Shown one piece after another: positions 1 through 9,643 of a stretch of DNA of 47,346 nt. Below the pieces are notes generated by a model, which saw nothing but the letters and a program-made list of their open reading frames with translations, had not been told where the DNA came from and ran no database searches. Source of the stretch: Candidatus Parabeggiatoa sp. nov. 2 (GTDB lineage: Bacteria; Pseudomonadota; Gammaproteobacteria; Beggiatoales; Beggiatoaceae); the NCBI GenBank assembly GCA_002085445.1, contig NBMI01000081.1:1-47346 (forward strand), read 5' to 3'. Every line of letters starts with the position of its first letter. Position 1 is the first letter of the stretch. The translations under genes and the position numbers were made by a program.

Positions 1-1187
1 CGCCCGATGTCTCCCATTTCGTCTTGACGAAGAGTGATTTGGCTCATTTCGTCGCGGCTTTTAATATCAACCATTTGGCTCAGGTTTCCGGCCACCATTT
101 TGTTAGCCATATTGGTCAGTTTTGCCAAGGGACGAGTAATGCCACGCGAGATGGAAATACCTAGCAGCAAACCAATGACGAGACTGCCCAAAGTAAAAAT
201 CAGGGCTTGTGTCTGCACCCACACGACATTTTGTTTAGCTTGTTCAGATCGCTCCGCATTCAATTGATTTTCTGTTTGGATAAAGGCATCAAATTGGGCA
301 CGCACTTTGTCTAGGAGAGCCTTGCCCGTTCCAGCTTGGATCAAGGCTGATACATCGGCCATGGTGACCGGGTTAGCGTTCATCTCCTGTCGTGCCTCGA
401 TTTCAGGCTTGGCAGCTTTTTCTAGCCATTTGGTCGCCAGCAACTCAGCCCGCTTTAATAAGGCTAGGTTATCCGAGTCACTTGCCAGTCGAGCGCGTAA
501 GGCCGCAATATAAGTTACTAATTGTGCTTGACCGTTGCGATAAGGCTCAAGAAAACGGTCTTCACCAGTGATAAGAAAGCCACGCTGCCCCGTTTCTTGG
601 TCAACCAGCGCTTTGGCGATTTTGACGGTTAGGATGATGCTTTTTAGGTCGCCCTTGGTTACCAAATTGGCCTCCAGTTGTTCGAGCACTCCGCGCAATT
701 CATCCAAAATGCCCTTACCCACTCCAACCTTGAGTACTTCTTGAAGGTGTTTGGCACTAACGGTGGCCTTATTGGCCTCGCGTCGCTTGGCGATTTCCGG
801 CTCACCGGCCACCCGAATCCACTCGTCGTGAAGGTGGCCTATTTTTGTCAGCACGGCAACTTGGGACGGATTGTTGCTGACCAGCTGTTTTTCGGTCTCA
901 AGTAGCGTCTCAAATTCGGCTATGCCGTTATGGTAAGGCTCAAGGAATTCATCTTTACCTGTAATCAGAAAACCGCGTTCACCGGTTTCCATATCGACAA
1001 TCAGTTTCTCCAATCGGTGGGCATTGGACAGTACCGGCTGATCGTGTTCAACCAAAAAACTAAAGTCTTTTGTTAAGTCGTTCAGGCTGAAGAGCAGCAC
1101 GGCCGCCAAGCCCATCATCAGTATAAGTATGGCAATGTAGCCAAGGAGAATCTTTTTACCCACTTTGAGATTGTTAAAAGCATTCAT
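1..1187 (-). CDS. membrane sensor with two CHASE3 domains and HAMP (partial, 3' end outside window)
   Basis: The reading frame starts at 1187 and runs off the left edge, giving 395 codons without a stop. Residues 11-35 form a first transmembrane helix. Two CHASE3-type sensor domains follow, each marked by the motif DxETGxRGFLITG (about residues 65-77 and 196-208). A second transmembrane helix lies at about 327-349 and a HAMP linker from 350 on. CHASE3 is an extracytoplasmic helical sensor of unknown ligand. The output domain is missing, so this could be a chemoreceptor, a histidine kinase or a cyclase. The two CHASE3 copies are clearly related and probably arose by internal duplication. The HAMP end carries a doubled RDEM/RQDEMG connector. 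The start was chosen because MNAFNNLKVGKK leads directly into the membrane helix. It is followed downstream of the window edge by unknown sequence; upstream is a 0.9-kb repeat region. Confidence 0.85.
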   Translation of the reverse strand, partial: MNAFNNLKVGKKILLGYIAILILMMGLAAVLLFSLNDLTKDFSFLVEHDQPVLSNAHRLEKLIVDMETGERGFLITGKDEFLEPYHNGIAEFETLLETEKQLVSNNPSQVAVLTKIGHLHDEWIRVAGEPEIAKRREANKATVSAKHLQEVLKVGVGKGILDELRGVLEQLEANLVTKGDLKSIILTVKIAKALVDQETGQRGFLITGEDRFLEPYRNGQAQLVTYIAALRARLASDSDNLALLKRAELLATKWLEKAAKPEIEARQEMNANPVTMADVSALIQAGTGKALLDKVRAQFDAFIQTENQLNAERSEQAKQNVVWVQTQALIFTLGSLVIGLLLGISISRGITRPLAKLTNMANKMVAGNLSQMVDIKSRDEMSQITLRQDEMGDIG

Positions 1188-2091
1188 AATAGAAAATGAA
1201 AAATGTTAACAGGAGGTTTGGCAGGAGTCCAATCTACGCCAAAGTTAATAATAACTACAAGGATTGTATATAATAAGGGATTTCATAAACGAGCATAAAA
1301 TCACGTCAGTCAAGTTCTCAAAAGCATTTGCTGATTGAATAGCTTTCTTAAAACGAGCATGATTTTTTTATCGAATTTGTTCATTATCAGAATTAGCGAA
1401 GAAATCCTTTTTTATAACAATCCTTGGGCGTTTGGGCGTACGAAAAAACTTGATCATCGAGTTTCAAATTAAAGTATGGCCCTACAAACGACAACAGGGA
1501 TTGGGTATAAGCAAGGATAAATCCTTGCTTTGATTCAATCCTTGTAGTTATTTGGAGTCAGTTTTATTTTACCCTGATTTTTGTCTGGCTATTGGGCGCT
1601 GGTTTGAGGGCCATAAAAGACTTTGGATGTTATCAAATTAAAGTCTGGCCTTACAAACGACAACAGGGATTGGGTAAGTACCGAAGCACATATTATCAGG
1701 TATTTTGTCGGAACCAAAAGGGCTTTGCACGTGGGATTGCCCCTACGAACCGTCGTGTCATGTAGGGGCAATCCTTTATGGTTGCCCCTTTGATATTGGC
1801 TTTTCTTAAAATACCAGAAAATTTATGCTTCAGTACTTATAACCAAGGATAAATCCCGGCTTAAAATCCCGGCTTATATTCAATCCTTGTAGTTGTTATT
1901 TGGAGTCAATTTTACCCTGATTTTTGTCTGGCTATTGGGCACCGGTTTGAGGGCCATAAACGACTTTGGAAGTTTTAAAATTAAAGTATGGCCCTACAAA
2001 CTACAACAGGGATTGGGATAAACCTGCGGATAAATCCCTGCTTATATTCAATCCTTGTTGATCACTGTTCACTGAGAACTGAACACTGAAT
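1188..2091. repeat. repeat-filled intergenic region between two sensor genes
   Basis: No credible gene is seen in these 904 bases. Most of it is copies of a roughly 140-base unit. The unit begins near TTCAATCCTTGTAGTTATTT, passes through CCCTGATTTTTGTCTGGCTA and GAGGGCCATAAA, and ends near CAACAGGGATTGGG. Fairly complete copies lie at about 1533-1676 and 1878-2018, and a partial copy at 1467-1516. GAGGGCCATA and TATGGCCCTAC within a unit are inverted, so each unit could fold. Part of the unit returns at about 39570-39636. At 1714-1790 there is a separate hairpin repeat of the GTAGGGGCAATCC / GGTTGCCCC type, also found at 14101-14172 and near 39803-39850. Confidence 0.7.
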
Positions 2092-5000
2092 TTACCGATA
2101 GAGCCATACTCGCATCAGCGAAACCAGTTTATCAGTATCCACCGGTTTAGACAAATAGTCATTCGCGCCGGCTTCAATACATTTGGTTTTATCGCCCTTC
2201 ATGGCTTTAGCAGTCAGAGCGATAATAGGGAGTTTGCGGTAGCGGGGTTGTTTTCGGATTTCCCGCATGGCTTCATAGCCGTCCATTTCGGGCATCATAA
2301 TGTCCATCAATACAATGGCAATATCAGGGTGCTCCTCCAACAATTCTAGGGCTTCGTGGCCGGTGTTACCGCCGATAACTTCCATGTTTTTCTCCTCTAA
2401 GACGGTTGCCAAGGCAAAAGTATTACGCGCATCATCATCGACAATTAACACCTTTTTCTTGGCTAAAATGGCCTCTTTGTCATGCACCATTCGTAATATT
2501 TGGCGTTTATCAACCGGTAAATTGGCTTCTATCTGATGGAGAAACAAGGTGGCTTCGTCTAATAAACGTTCTGGCGAATTCACTGACTTAATCGGGAGAG
2601 CATCCGCACATTGCAACAATAATGCTTCCTCGACAGAGGTTAATTCGCGCTCAACGTAGGTAATCACGGGGGTTTGGCAAAGGCCTTCGACTTGTTGCAT
2701 CTGTTCAAGCACTTGGCACCCTGACCGTTGCTCTATATCCATATCAAGAATAATACAATCAAACGAGGTTTCTTTTAGCTGCGCTAAGGCCGTCGTCGTT
2801 GTCATCGCCAAGGTGATTTGGACATTCACACCCCCAACTAAATCCTGAATCTGCTGTTGATGTATTTCGTTGTCCACAACCACCAACAGATTTTTCACGG
2901 TTTTGGTCAGAAACTTTTCTATCGAATTGAAAGCCTCCCCAAGTTGCTCCATACTCACCGGTTTGTGCAAATAACCAATCGCCCCCCGCTTTTTCGCTTC
3001 CAGACTGTTATGATCGGCTGCGGAGATAAAATGCACCGGAATGTGCCGCGTGTCGGGATTGTCTTTCAATATTTCCATCACCGTCCAGCCATCCAGTTGT
3101 GGTAACCCTACATCAAGAATAATGGCATTCGGTTGATATTCTTCAACCAGTTGCAAGCCGGTTTGACCCTCTTCAGCAACCAGGCATTTGAAGTGTTTTT
3201 CTCTGGCTAATTCCATAACAATGCCGGAAAATTTTCGGTCATCTTCAATAATCAAAAGGGATTTGTCCTCCGGTTTGACTGTCGCTCTATCATCCTTAAT
3301 CAAAAGGGATTTGTCCTCGGCTTTGAGTATTGTTCTATCATCCTTGAGAGCGGTTTTGACCTCCGCAGAGGTTGTTGGCAGCGTGGGTGCGGGTTTAACG
3401 GTTTGGGAGGGCACCGAAACTTGCGGTACCTCACTATTTGACCGGGTTAATTCTTGGGTGCCGGCATTCCTTGGACGGGTTTGAGGCAAATAGAGCGTGA
3501 AAGTACTGCCCTTGCCTTCTTCACAGTGTAATTGCAGTTCGCCACCGAGTAGTCGGGCTAACTGGCGGGAGATCGATAAGCCTAGCCCCGTTCCGCCAAA
3601 ACGCCGGCTGGTGGAGCCATCCACTTGCTGAAAGGCTTCAAAGATAACTTGTTGTTTCTCTTTAGGAATACCTATCCCGGTATCTGACACGCTGAACGCA
3701 ATGAAATTCCCTAACCCCCCGTTTTCAAAGCTGAGAATTCGCTCTTTCGCAAAGGGTGGCTGGAGGGATTTGGATTTTATCTCCAGCTTTATTTCGCCTT
3801 TCTCGGTGAATTTAAAAGCATTGGAGAGCAGATTGTTAATGATTTGTTTGAGTCGCTGCTCGTCGGTGTTGAGTACAGGTGGCAACTCGTCAGCTAGGGT
3901 GATGTGGAAAGCTAACCCTTTTTCTGAAGCCAGATGACGGAATTTTTGTTCAACCATTTCTACCAAATCGGTCAACGACAGATCCTCAGCATTCACGTCA
4001 ATTTTGCCGGCTTCCACCTTGGATAAATCTAAGATTTCATTGATAAGCGTCAGCAAGTCGGAACCGGCACTGTGAATCGTCTGGGCATATTCCACCTGTT
4101 TGTCGCTCAAGTTACCGGCTTTATTATTGGCTAACAGTTGGGCGAGAATCAGCAAACTGTTTAACGGGGTGCGTAATTCATGCGACATATTGGCCAGAAA
4201 TTCTGATTTATACTGACTCGCCAGTTCGAGTTCTTGGGCTTTGGTTTCAATCGCCGTCCTCGCTTTTTCCATCTCGGCTTGCGTTTGTTCCAGCACGAGA
4301 TTCTTATGTTGAATTTCCGCTTTTTGTCGCTCTAAGTCTTTGGTACGCTCTTCTAACGCTTCGTTAGTCTGCTTCAATTCTTCCTGTTGAGTTTGTAATT
4401 CTTCTGACTGGCTTTGCAGTTCTTCGGATTGACTTTGCAGTTCTTCATTCTGTTGCTGAAGTGCCGCTTGCTTACTTTCTAAATCTTGCCGTTGAGCTTG
4501 CAAGGCCTCATTCACCTGTTGGAGTTCTTCCTGTTGACTTTGTAGTTCTTCCGACTGACTTTGCAGTTCTTCGGTTTGCCTTTGGCTTTGCTGTAACAGT
4601 TCTTGCATTTGAGTGCGTGACTCGGCCGTATTCACCGCGATTCCAATGCTCGGCATCACCTGTTGAATAAATGCCTGTCGAGTCTCAGTGAGTGCCTCTG
4701 AAGAACCGATTTCAATGAGGCCTTTGACAACATTTTCATAAAAAAATGGAATCAGTCGCACATGGTTGGGTAAAACATCGGCCAAACCCGATTGAATCAC
4801 ATGGACGCATTCTTCCAGTCTCCGAGTGAAGGAAATCGGTTTTTGTTCCAGAGCAGCCTGTCCAACTAAACCTTCACCCACCAAAAATTCAGTGGGTCGA
4901 TTATCGCTGGCGGTGTAGGCATAACTGGCGGTCAGTTTCAGGGAAGCACTTGAGTTTAGGGAATTGGACTCTATCAGCAAATAAAATAAGCCAACCTGCG

Positions 5001-6522
5001 TCTCTATGTAAGTACTCAGAAAGGAGATGATTTTTTTGGCCAGCTTAACGATATCTTGCTCGCCACTCATCAGATCATTTAACTGTGCTTGCCCGGTTTT
5101 GAGCCAATCTTGCGCGGCATTTTTGGCGGTGGTTTCTGCTAACTTAGCCGCTGCGGTTTCTAGGGCATTTTTAATATGGACAAAGTCGCCTTGGTATTCC
5201 GCCTGAGGCGCGACGTTCTGAGCGCCTTCTGCTAATCCTTGAGAGACGTGGACAATGTCCTCAACCACATGCCGCAGATTGGACAAGGCCGTTTCCAAGG
5301 CATTTTTGATTTGAACGAAGTCTCCCCGGTAGATTGCCTGAGACGAGACGCTCAGGTGGCCGCTGGCTAACTTCTGAGACACTTGGACAATGTCTTCAAT
5401 CACTTGCCGCTGGTTGGATAAGGCCATTTCTTGGGCATTTTTGATGTGGGCAAAGTCTCCTTGGTATTGCGACTGAGGCGTGACGCTTAGGTTACCCTCT
5501 GCTAACCCTTGAGAGACGTGGACAATGTCCTCAATCACTTGCCGCTGGTTGGACAGGGCTGTTTCTAGGGCATTTTTGATTTGGATGAAATCTCCTCGGT
5601 ATTCCGACTGAGGTATGACGTTTAGATTACCCGCCGCTAATCCTTGAGAAACTTGGACAATATCTTCAATGACTTCCTGAAAATAACGGGTTAAAGCGTC
5701 AAAGGCTCGTCCGATTTCACCCATTTCATCTCGACGAGTGATGATTTTATTTCCCTCAATTGAAGCTATCCCGGTTGATTTCAGGTTGCCGGTGGTCAAT
5801 TGGCGTGCGGCTTCTGTGATAATTAATACGGGCTTGGCTATGGAATTGGCGACCAAAAAAGCCACGATAACCACGATAACGGTGATCACCAAGCTGGCTA
5901 TTAAAGTCAGAATGACCCCAGCGCGGGCTGCTTGATCCGCAGCTATCTTGGCTTGCTCAGAACCAATCACGTTGGTTTCACGCATGCTCTTCATTAAACC
6001 TAACGCATTTTCAAAGAGGTCATTGGCCGTGCCAATACTCAGGCTTTGCGCTTTTTCGTCCTCATTTTTTTGAGACAGCAAGATGACTTTATCGTTAGCC
6101 TGCCAAAACTCATCAAGAACGGCCTTGAATTTTTCAAAGGCTTTTGTTTCTGTCCCCTCGTCCAGAGTTGTCTCAAACCCAGCGAGTGCTTTGATGAGGA
6201 TTTCTCGCTGAGTTTTAATTTCTGTTTCCATGCTCCTCATCGTCGCATCATCCGGCGCTATGATGTGGTTTTTCTGTGCTTCAATGATATGCAGCAGGGC
6301 GATTTCGGCGTTATCGAGGTTAATGATGCTGGGAAAATAATTGTCACTCACTTCGTTAGCGGCCGCTTTGGCCGCATAGAGTTGGGTAATGGCTACCCAG
6401 CCGACGATAGTCAGCGGTATGAGTGACACAGCGAGAAACAACAGAATCAACTTGCCCCGCATGGAGCGGAAGAAGGTGATACGTGTTTCGTAGTATGATT
6501 GGGTAGAAGAGGGTATGTTCAT
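2092..6522 (-). CDS. hybrid histidine kinase: 4HB sensor, HAMP array, GAF, HisKA, HATPase, three receivers
   Basis: A 1476-residue membrane signalling protein. Residues 24-46 and about 203-226 are transmembrane helices bracketing a helical periplasmic domain of four-helix-bundle type. HAMP follows at about 227-280, then four 45-residue repeats of HAMP-like type (about 284-463), a GAF domain (470-630) and a long Gln/Glu-rich coiled coil (640-760). The HisKA motif MSHELRTPL puts the phosphorylated His at 781. The HATPase has the N box NNLLSNAFKF, D947 of DTGIG, and GTGLGLS. Three receivers follow: D1137, a degenerate one with D1260, and D1407. The protein probably autophosphorylates and passes phosphate to its own receivers. 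Two oddities: a PPF/GGLG-type repeat-derived insertion at about residues 916-938 inside the HATPase, and a duplicated 16-residue segment before the first receiver. The ligand and downstream partner are unknown. Confidence 0.93.
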   Translation of the reverse strand: MNIPSSTQSYYETRITFFRSMRGKLILLFLAVSLIPLTIVGWVAITQLYAAKAAANEVSDNYFPSIINLDNAEIALLHIIEAQKNHIIAPDDATMRSMETEIKTQREILIKALAGFETTLDEGTETKAFEKFKAVLDEFWQANDKVILLSQKNEDEKAQSLSIGTANDLFENALGLMKSMRETNVIGSEQAKIAADQAARAGVILTLIASLVITVIVVIVAFLVANSIAKPVLIITEAARQLTTGNLKSTGIASIEGNKIITRRDEMGEIGRAFDALTRYFQEVIEDIVQVSQGLAAGNLNVIPQSEYRGDFIQIKNALETALSNQRQVIEDIVHVSQGLAEGNLSVTPQSQYQGDFAHIKNAQEMALSNQRQVIEDIVQVSQKLASGHLSVSSQAIYRGDFVQIKNALETALSNLRHVVEDIVHVSQGLAEGAQNVAPQAEYQGDFVHIKNALETAAAKLAETTAKNAAQDWLKTGQAQLNDLMSGEQDIVKLAKKIISFLSTYIETQVGLFYLLIESNSLNSSASLKLTASYAYTASDNRPTEFLVGEGLVGQAALEQKPISFTRRLEECVHVIQSGLADVLPNHVRLIPFFYENVVKGLIEIGSSEALTETRQAFIQQVMPSIGIAVNTAESRTQMQELLQQSQRQTEELQSQSEELQSQQEELQQVNEALQAQRQDLESKQAALQQQNEELQSQSEELQSQSEELQTQQEELKQTNEALEERTKDLERQKAEIQHKNLVLEQTQAEMEKARTAIETKAQELELASQYKSEFLANMSHELRTPLNSLLILAQLLANNKAGNLSDKQVEYAQTIHSAGSDLLTLINEILDLSKVEAGKIDVNAEDLSLTDLVEMVEQKFRHLASEKGLAFHITLADELPPVLNTDEQRLKQIINNLLSNAFKFTEKGEIKLEIKSKSLQPPFAKERILSFENGGLGNFIAFSVSDTGIGIPKEKQQVIFEAFQQVDGSTSRRFGGTGLGLSISRQLARLLGGELQLHCEEGKGSTFTLYLPQTRPRNAGTQELTRSNSEVPQVSVPSQTVKPAPTLPTTSAEVKTALKDDRTILKAEDKSLLIKDDRATVKPEDKSLLIIEDDRKFSGIVMELAREKHFKCLVAEEGQTGLQLVEEYQPNAIILDVGLPQLDGWTVMEILKDNPDTRHIPVHFISAADHNSLEAKKRGAIGYLHKPVSMEQLGEAFNSIEKFLTKTVKNLLVVVDNEIHQQQIQDLVGGVNVQITLAMTTTTALAQLKETSFDCIILDMDIEQRSGCQVLEQMQQVEGLCQTPVITYVERELTSVEEALLLQCADALPIKSVNSPERLLDEATLFLHQIEANLPVDKRQILRMVHDKEAILAKKKVLIVDDDARNTFALATVLEEKNMEVIGGNTGHEALELLEEHPDIAIVLMDIMMPEMDGYEAMREIRKQPRYRKLPIIALTAKAMKGDKTKCIEAGANDYLSKPVDTDKLVSLMRVWLYR
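5134..5673 (-). repeat. four tandem 135-bp coding repeats (HAMP-like units)
   Basis: Within the 1476-residue kinase, a 45-residue unit of pattern V(I/V)EDIVxVSQxLAxG, then (S/A)xYxGDFxxIKNAxE, occurs four times in succession. The units are close in DNA sequence, which suggests recent tandem duplication. Each unit has the amphipathic helix-turn-helix spacing expected of HAMP-type signal relays, so the array looks like a poly-HAMP stalk between membrane and GAF domain. The family assignment is inferred from the pattern alone. Confidence 0.75.
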
Positions 6523-7582
6523 AATATTTACTCAATTATAAATTATTCCTATTATTTATCCTTTTTTTATAATAACTTATTAAGTATTATTTATCAATCA
6601 TAAGTTATCTTATGCAAAAAATGTTCCAAGCACCACAACCCTGAAAGGGTTGAATGTGAAACGCAGTAACTCGCTACGCGAGATAATAGCACCTGGTAAA
6701 ATCAGGGGGGGAAATATTTTAACATTCAAACAACGTGGCGCCTCGATGCCAAAACCCACAGGTTGCACCTGTGGCTATTCACATTCAAACAACGTGACGC
6801 CTCGATGCTTTTTTTATTTATCGTTCCCACTCGAATTTTATAATAATCTGCCACACGGTAGTATGTGTTATAACTTGCTTTGGGGCTAATAGAGGTTAAC
6901 AAGGAAAGCCCCAGGCAAGCGAAATTAATATAGCCCCAACGGGGCGAAATTAATATAGCCTGGGGCACCGCCCCAGGAAAGCCCCAACGGGGCGAGATTA
7001 ATATAGCCTGGGGCACCGCCCCAGGAAAGCCCCAACGGGGCGAAATTAATATAGCCTGGGGCACCGCCCCAGGCTTTAATAAATACGCCTTATATATTAA
7101 CCCGTCATAAAAATCCTGCCTTATGGCCACGTTGAGTATAAATTTGATATAATTTTGTGTTTTCTTTTGGGTGTGTCCCACTTATCCTACAGACTTTGAG
7201 TTGTCTTGTCGCTTTAAAGGTAAGGTTTCTTTTTTAGAAAGGTTTTAAAATTGATTTGGCAAGCTTTTGTTAATGGCTTATCATAATCAAAAATGAAAAA
7301 TACTAAGGTGTCTTTCCAAAGCGGTTTTTTTAGGGCCAGGTTGGCGAATTTGATTGATGGCCCTATCGATAAAAACTTGCGACTTGAACAAGTGGGAAAC
7401 ACCCTTTTTTTTCACCCTGCTAAACTAAAGTTTGGATGCCGGCCGCCAAACTAAAGTTTGGACTCCTGCCAAACTAAAGTTTGGAGTCCTGCCAAACTTA
7501 AATTTCGCGGAGCGAAACTGGAGCAAAGTTTGGACTCCTGTTTGGATTCCAGGAGAGCGGCTCGGCTGAGCGGTGAGCTTCT
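6523..7582. repeat. intergenic repeat block with 48-bp tandem units and CCAAAC hairpins
   Basis: There is no convincing gene in these 1060 bases. At 6930-7076 lie three copies of a 48-base unit containing GCCCCAACGGGGCGA, TTAATATAGCC and TGGGGCACCGCCCCA, two nested G/C palindromes. The lead-in GGGCTAATAGAGGTTAAC at about 6883-6900 recurs before a second array at 19356. At 7425-7545 are tandem hairpins with arms CCAAAC and GTTTGG, spaced by GCCTGCC- or GACTCCT-like words. These end about 40 bases before the next gene. Because 48 is divisible by three, the array looks like an open frame on the minus strand, but no start signal or family supports a protein. Confidence 0.75.
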
Positions 7583-9643
7583 ATGTCAATCAAATCCCTA
7601 AATAACATTATTTCTATAAATACTGGAAAATTCCCTCTGAGAACAGTTCTTATTATCGCATTTGTGACCCAAATTTTCGCCGCCGTAGGGCTGACGGGAT
7701 GGCTGTCATTTCACAACGGGCAACGGGCGGTTGAAGATATCGCTACTCAGTTACGTAGCCAAATTACCGCTCGTATCCACCAACATCTCCAAAACTACAT
7801 GGCGAAGCCACATTTCGTTAATCAAATCAACGTTGATGCCATTCGTCTTGGCATGTTTAATTTAACAGATATACGACAACTTGACAACTATTTTTGGCAT
7901 CAAATACAACGTTTTAATACCGTCAGTTACATTGGTATTGCCACCGAGAAAAGCGAGTATATCGGCGCTCAAATTCGTGATAATGGCTCAATCATTGTAG
8001 AAATATTAGATACTACCTCCGCTGGAAACTTAGAAACATGGGAAAGCGATTGCCAAGCCAATCGTACCACCATGTCAAGAATGATGCCCAATTATGACCC
8101 TATAAAGCGACCTTGGTATCAGGCTGCTGTGAAGGCGGGTAAGGCCGTTTGGACAGATATTTATGTCTATTTCGCCGGTTGGAGTACCACTATTTCAGCT
8201 AATCAACCGTTTTACGATAAACAGGGCAATCTCCTTGGTGTTGCCAGTTCCGATCTGACACTTTTAGAAATTGGTAAGTTTCTCAGGAACTTAAAAATAG
8301 GGCAGCACGGTCAAACATTCATCATGGAGCGTTCCGGTTTATTGGTAGCCACATCCACCTCTGAAAAACCCTATCGCATCAATCCGCTCACACGCAAAGC
8401 CGAACAGTTTCAAGCGATAGAGAGCCGTGATGCGTTAACACAAGCGACGGTTAGCTACTTAACTCAACACTTTGGCGATCTCACTAAAATTAACCATAAT
8501 CAGCAACTTGATTTTGCACTGGAAGGCGAGCGACAATTTTTTCAAGTCATGCCATTCACCGATAAGTGGGGGCTGGATTGGCTAATTGTCGTGGTTCTCC
8601 CAGAGGCCGATTTCATGGAACGCATCAATGCCAACACCCGCGCTACGATTATATTATGTCTGGTTGCCTTGATGCTCGCTACTTTAGTTGGCATTTCCAC
8701 CGCCCGTTGGATTGTCCAACCGCTTTTGCGCTTGAACACCGCCGCCAAGGCACTCGCCAGAGGCGAATGGCAGCCGTTGGCAGAAGTTAAACGCAAAGAT
8801 GAAGTCGGGCAACTTGCCAATTCTTTCAGTAGTATGACAAGGCAACTGCAAGACTCGTTTACCCACTTAGAAGAAAAAGTCCAGGAAAGAACCAAAGACA
8901 TCGAGGCAAAAAATGCAAAACTTACGGAACTCAACGACGAATTGGTCAAACTCAATCAGGAGAAAAATGACTTTTTAGGCATTGTTGCCCACGATCTAAA
9001 AAATCCACTGTCAGCCATTGCCGGGGCAGCATCGCTCATTCAAAGCGATTATGATGAATTGTCTAAAAAAGGAGTGATTGAGTTTGCCAATATGATTTCT
9101 ACCAGTTCTCAGCAAATGTTTGAATTGATAAGGAATCTGTTAGATGTCAACCGAATTGAAGCGGGCCAAATGAAGTTGTCACTGATAACAATAAACATGT
9201 TGCCGATTTTGCAAGCGCTGGTGAATAACTATAGTCAAAGAGCGAAGGCTAAGGGCATCATATTACAATTTCAATCTCCCGAAAAACAATTCTTAGCCAT
9301 ACTTGATGAAAACAGCATATACCAAGTTTTGGATAATCTGCTCTCAAATGCGGTCAAATATTCACCGGCTGGTAAACATATCACTGTCCGCCTCCGCAAA
9401 GATGAATACCGTGTGCGCTGTGAAATTCAAGACGAAGGCCCCGGCTTAAGTGAGCAAGACAAGCAAAAATTATTTGGTAAATTCACCCGCCTAACCGCGC
9501 AACCCACTGGTGATGAACATTCGACGGGCTTAGGCTTATTTATTGTCAAAAAATTAGTCCAAGCCATGAATGGTTCAGTGTGGTGTGAAAGTGAATTAGG
9601 ACAAGGAACAACATTTGTGGTCGAATTTCCAAGTGACAATTAA
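7583..9643 (+). CDS. membrane sensor histidine kinase with dCache-type sensor and HAMP
   Basis: A 686-residue kinase. Residues 19-42 are a membrane helix, followed by a large periplasmic sensor (about 50-340) of dCache type with the recognisable RPWYQAAVKAGKAVWTDIY segment and a second subdomain. A second helix lies at about 352-373, then HAMP and a coiled coil. The DHp motif GIVAHDLKNPL places the phosphoacceptor His at 470. The ATPase domain is complete: LLSNAVKY, DEGPG, and STGLGL. It ends right after the ATPase domain, so it needs a separate response regulator; no DNA-binding regulator lies next to it. GGTGAG sits about nine bases before the ATG. It is the intact paralogue of the kinase at 10333 and is useful for seeing what that gene has lost. 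dCache domains usually bind small molecules; the ligand here is unknown. Confidence 0.93.
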   Translation: MSIKSLNNIISINTGKFPLRTVLIIAFVTQIFAAVGLTGWLSFHNGQRAVEDIATQLRSQITARIHQHLQNYMAKPHFVNQINVDAIRLGMFNLTDIRQLDNYFWHQIQRFNTVSYIGIATEKSEYIGAQIRDNGSIIVEILDTTSAGNLETWESDCQANRTTMSRMMPNYDPIKRPWYQAAVKAGKAVWTDIYVYFAGWSTTISANQPFYDKQGNLLGVASSDLTLLEIGKFLRNLKIGQHGQTFIMERSGLLVATSTSEKPYRINPLTRKAEQFQAIESRDALTQATVSYLTQHFGDLTKINHNQQLDFALEGERQFFQVMPFTDKWGLDWLIVVVLPEADFMERINANTRATIILCLVALMLATLVGISTARWIVQPLLRLNTAAKALARGEWQPLAEVKRKDEVGQLANSFSSMTRQLQDSFTHLEEKVQERTKDIEAKNAKLTELNDELVKLNQEKNDFLGIVAHDLKNPLSAIAGAASLIQSDYDELSKKGVIEFANMISTSSQQMFELIRNLLDVNRIEAGQMKLSLITINMLPILQALVNNYSQRAKAKGIILQFQSPEKQFLAILDENSIYQVLDNLLSNAVKYSPAGKHITVRLRKDEYRVRCEIQDEGPGLSEQDKQKLFGKFTRLTAQPTGDEHSTGLGLFIVKKLVQAMNGSVWCESELGQGTTFVVEFPSDN

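Noticed and set aside
34..905. Three forward frames over the first 0.9 kb
   Set aside because: They are antisense to the CHASE3 sensor, which has a continuous frame with membrane helices and clear domain motifs.
6726..7181. 151-residue open frame on the minus strand with repeats of GAVPQAILISPRWG
   Set aside because: It is the accidental reading of a 48-base repeat array, which stays open because 48 is a multiple of three. A similar frame at 19339-19647 has the same origin. No start signal or known family supports either.
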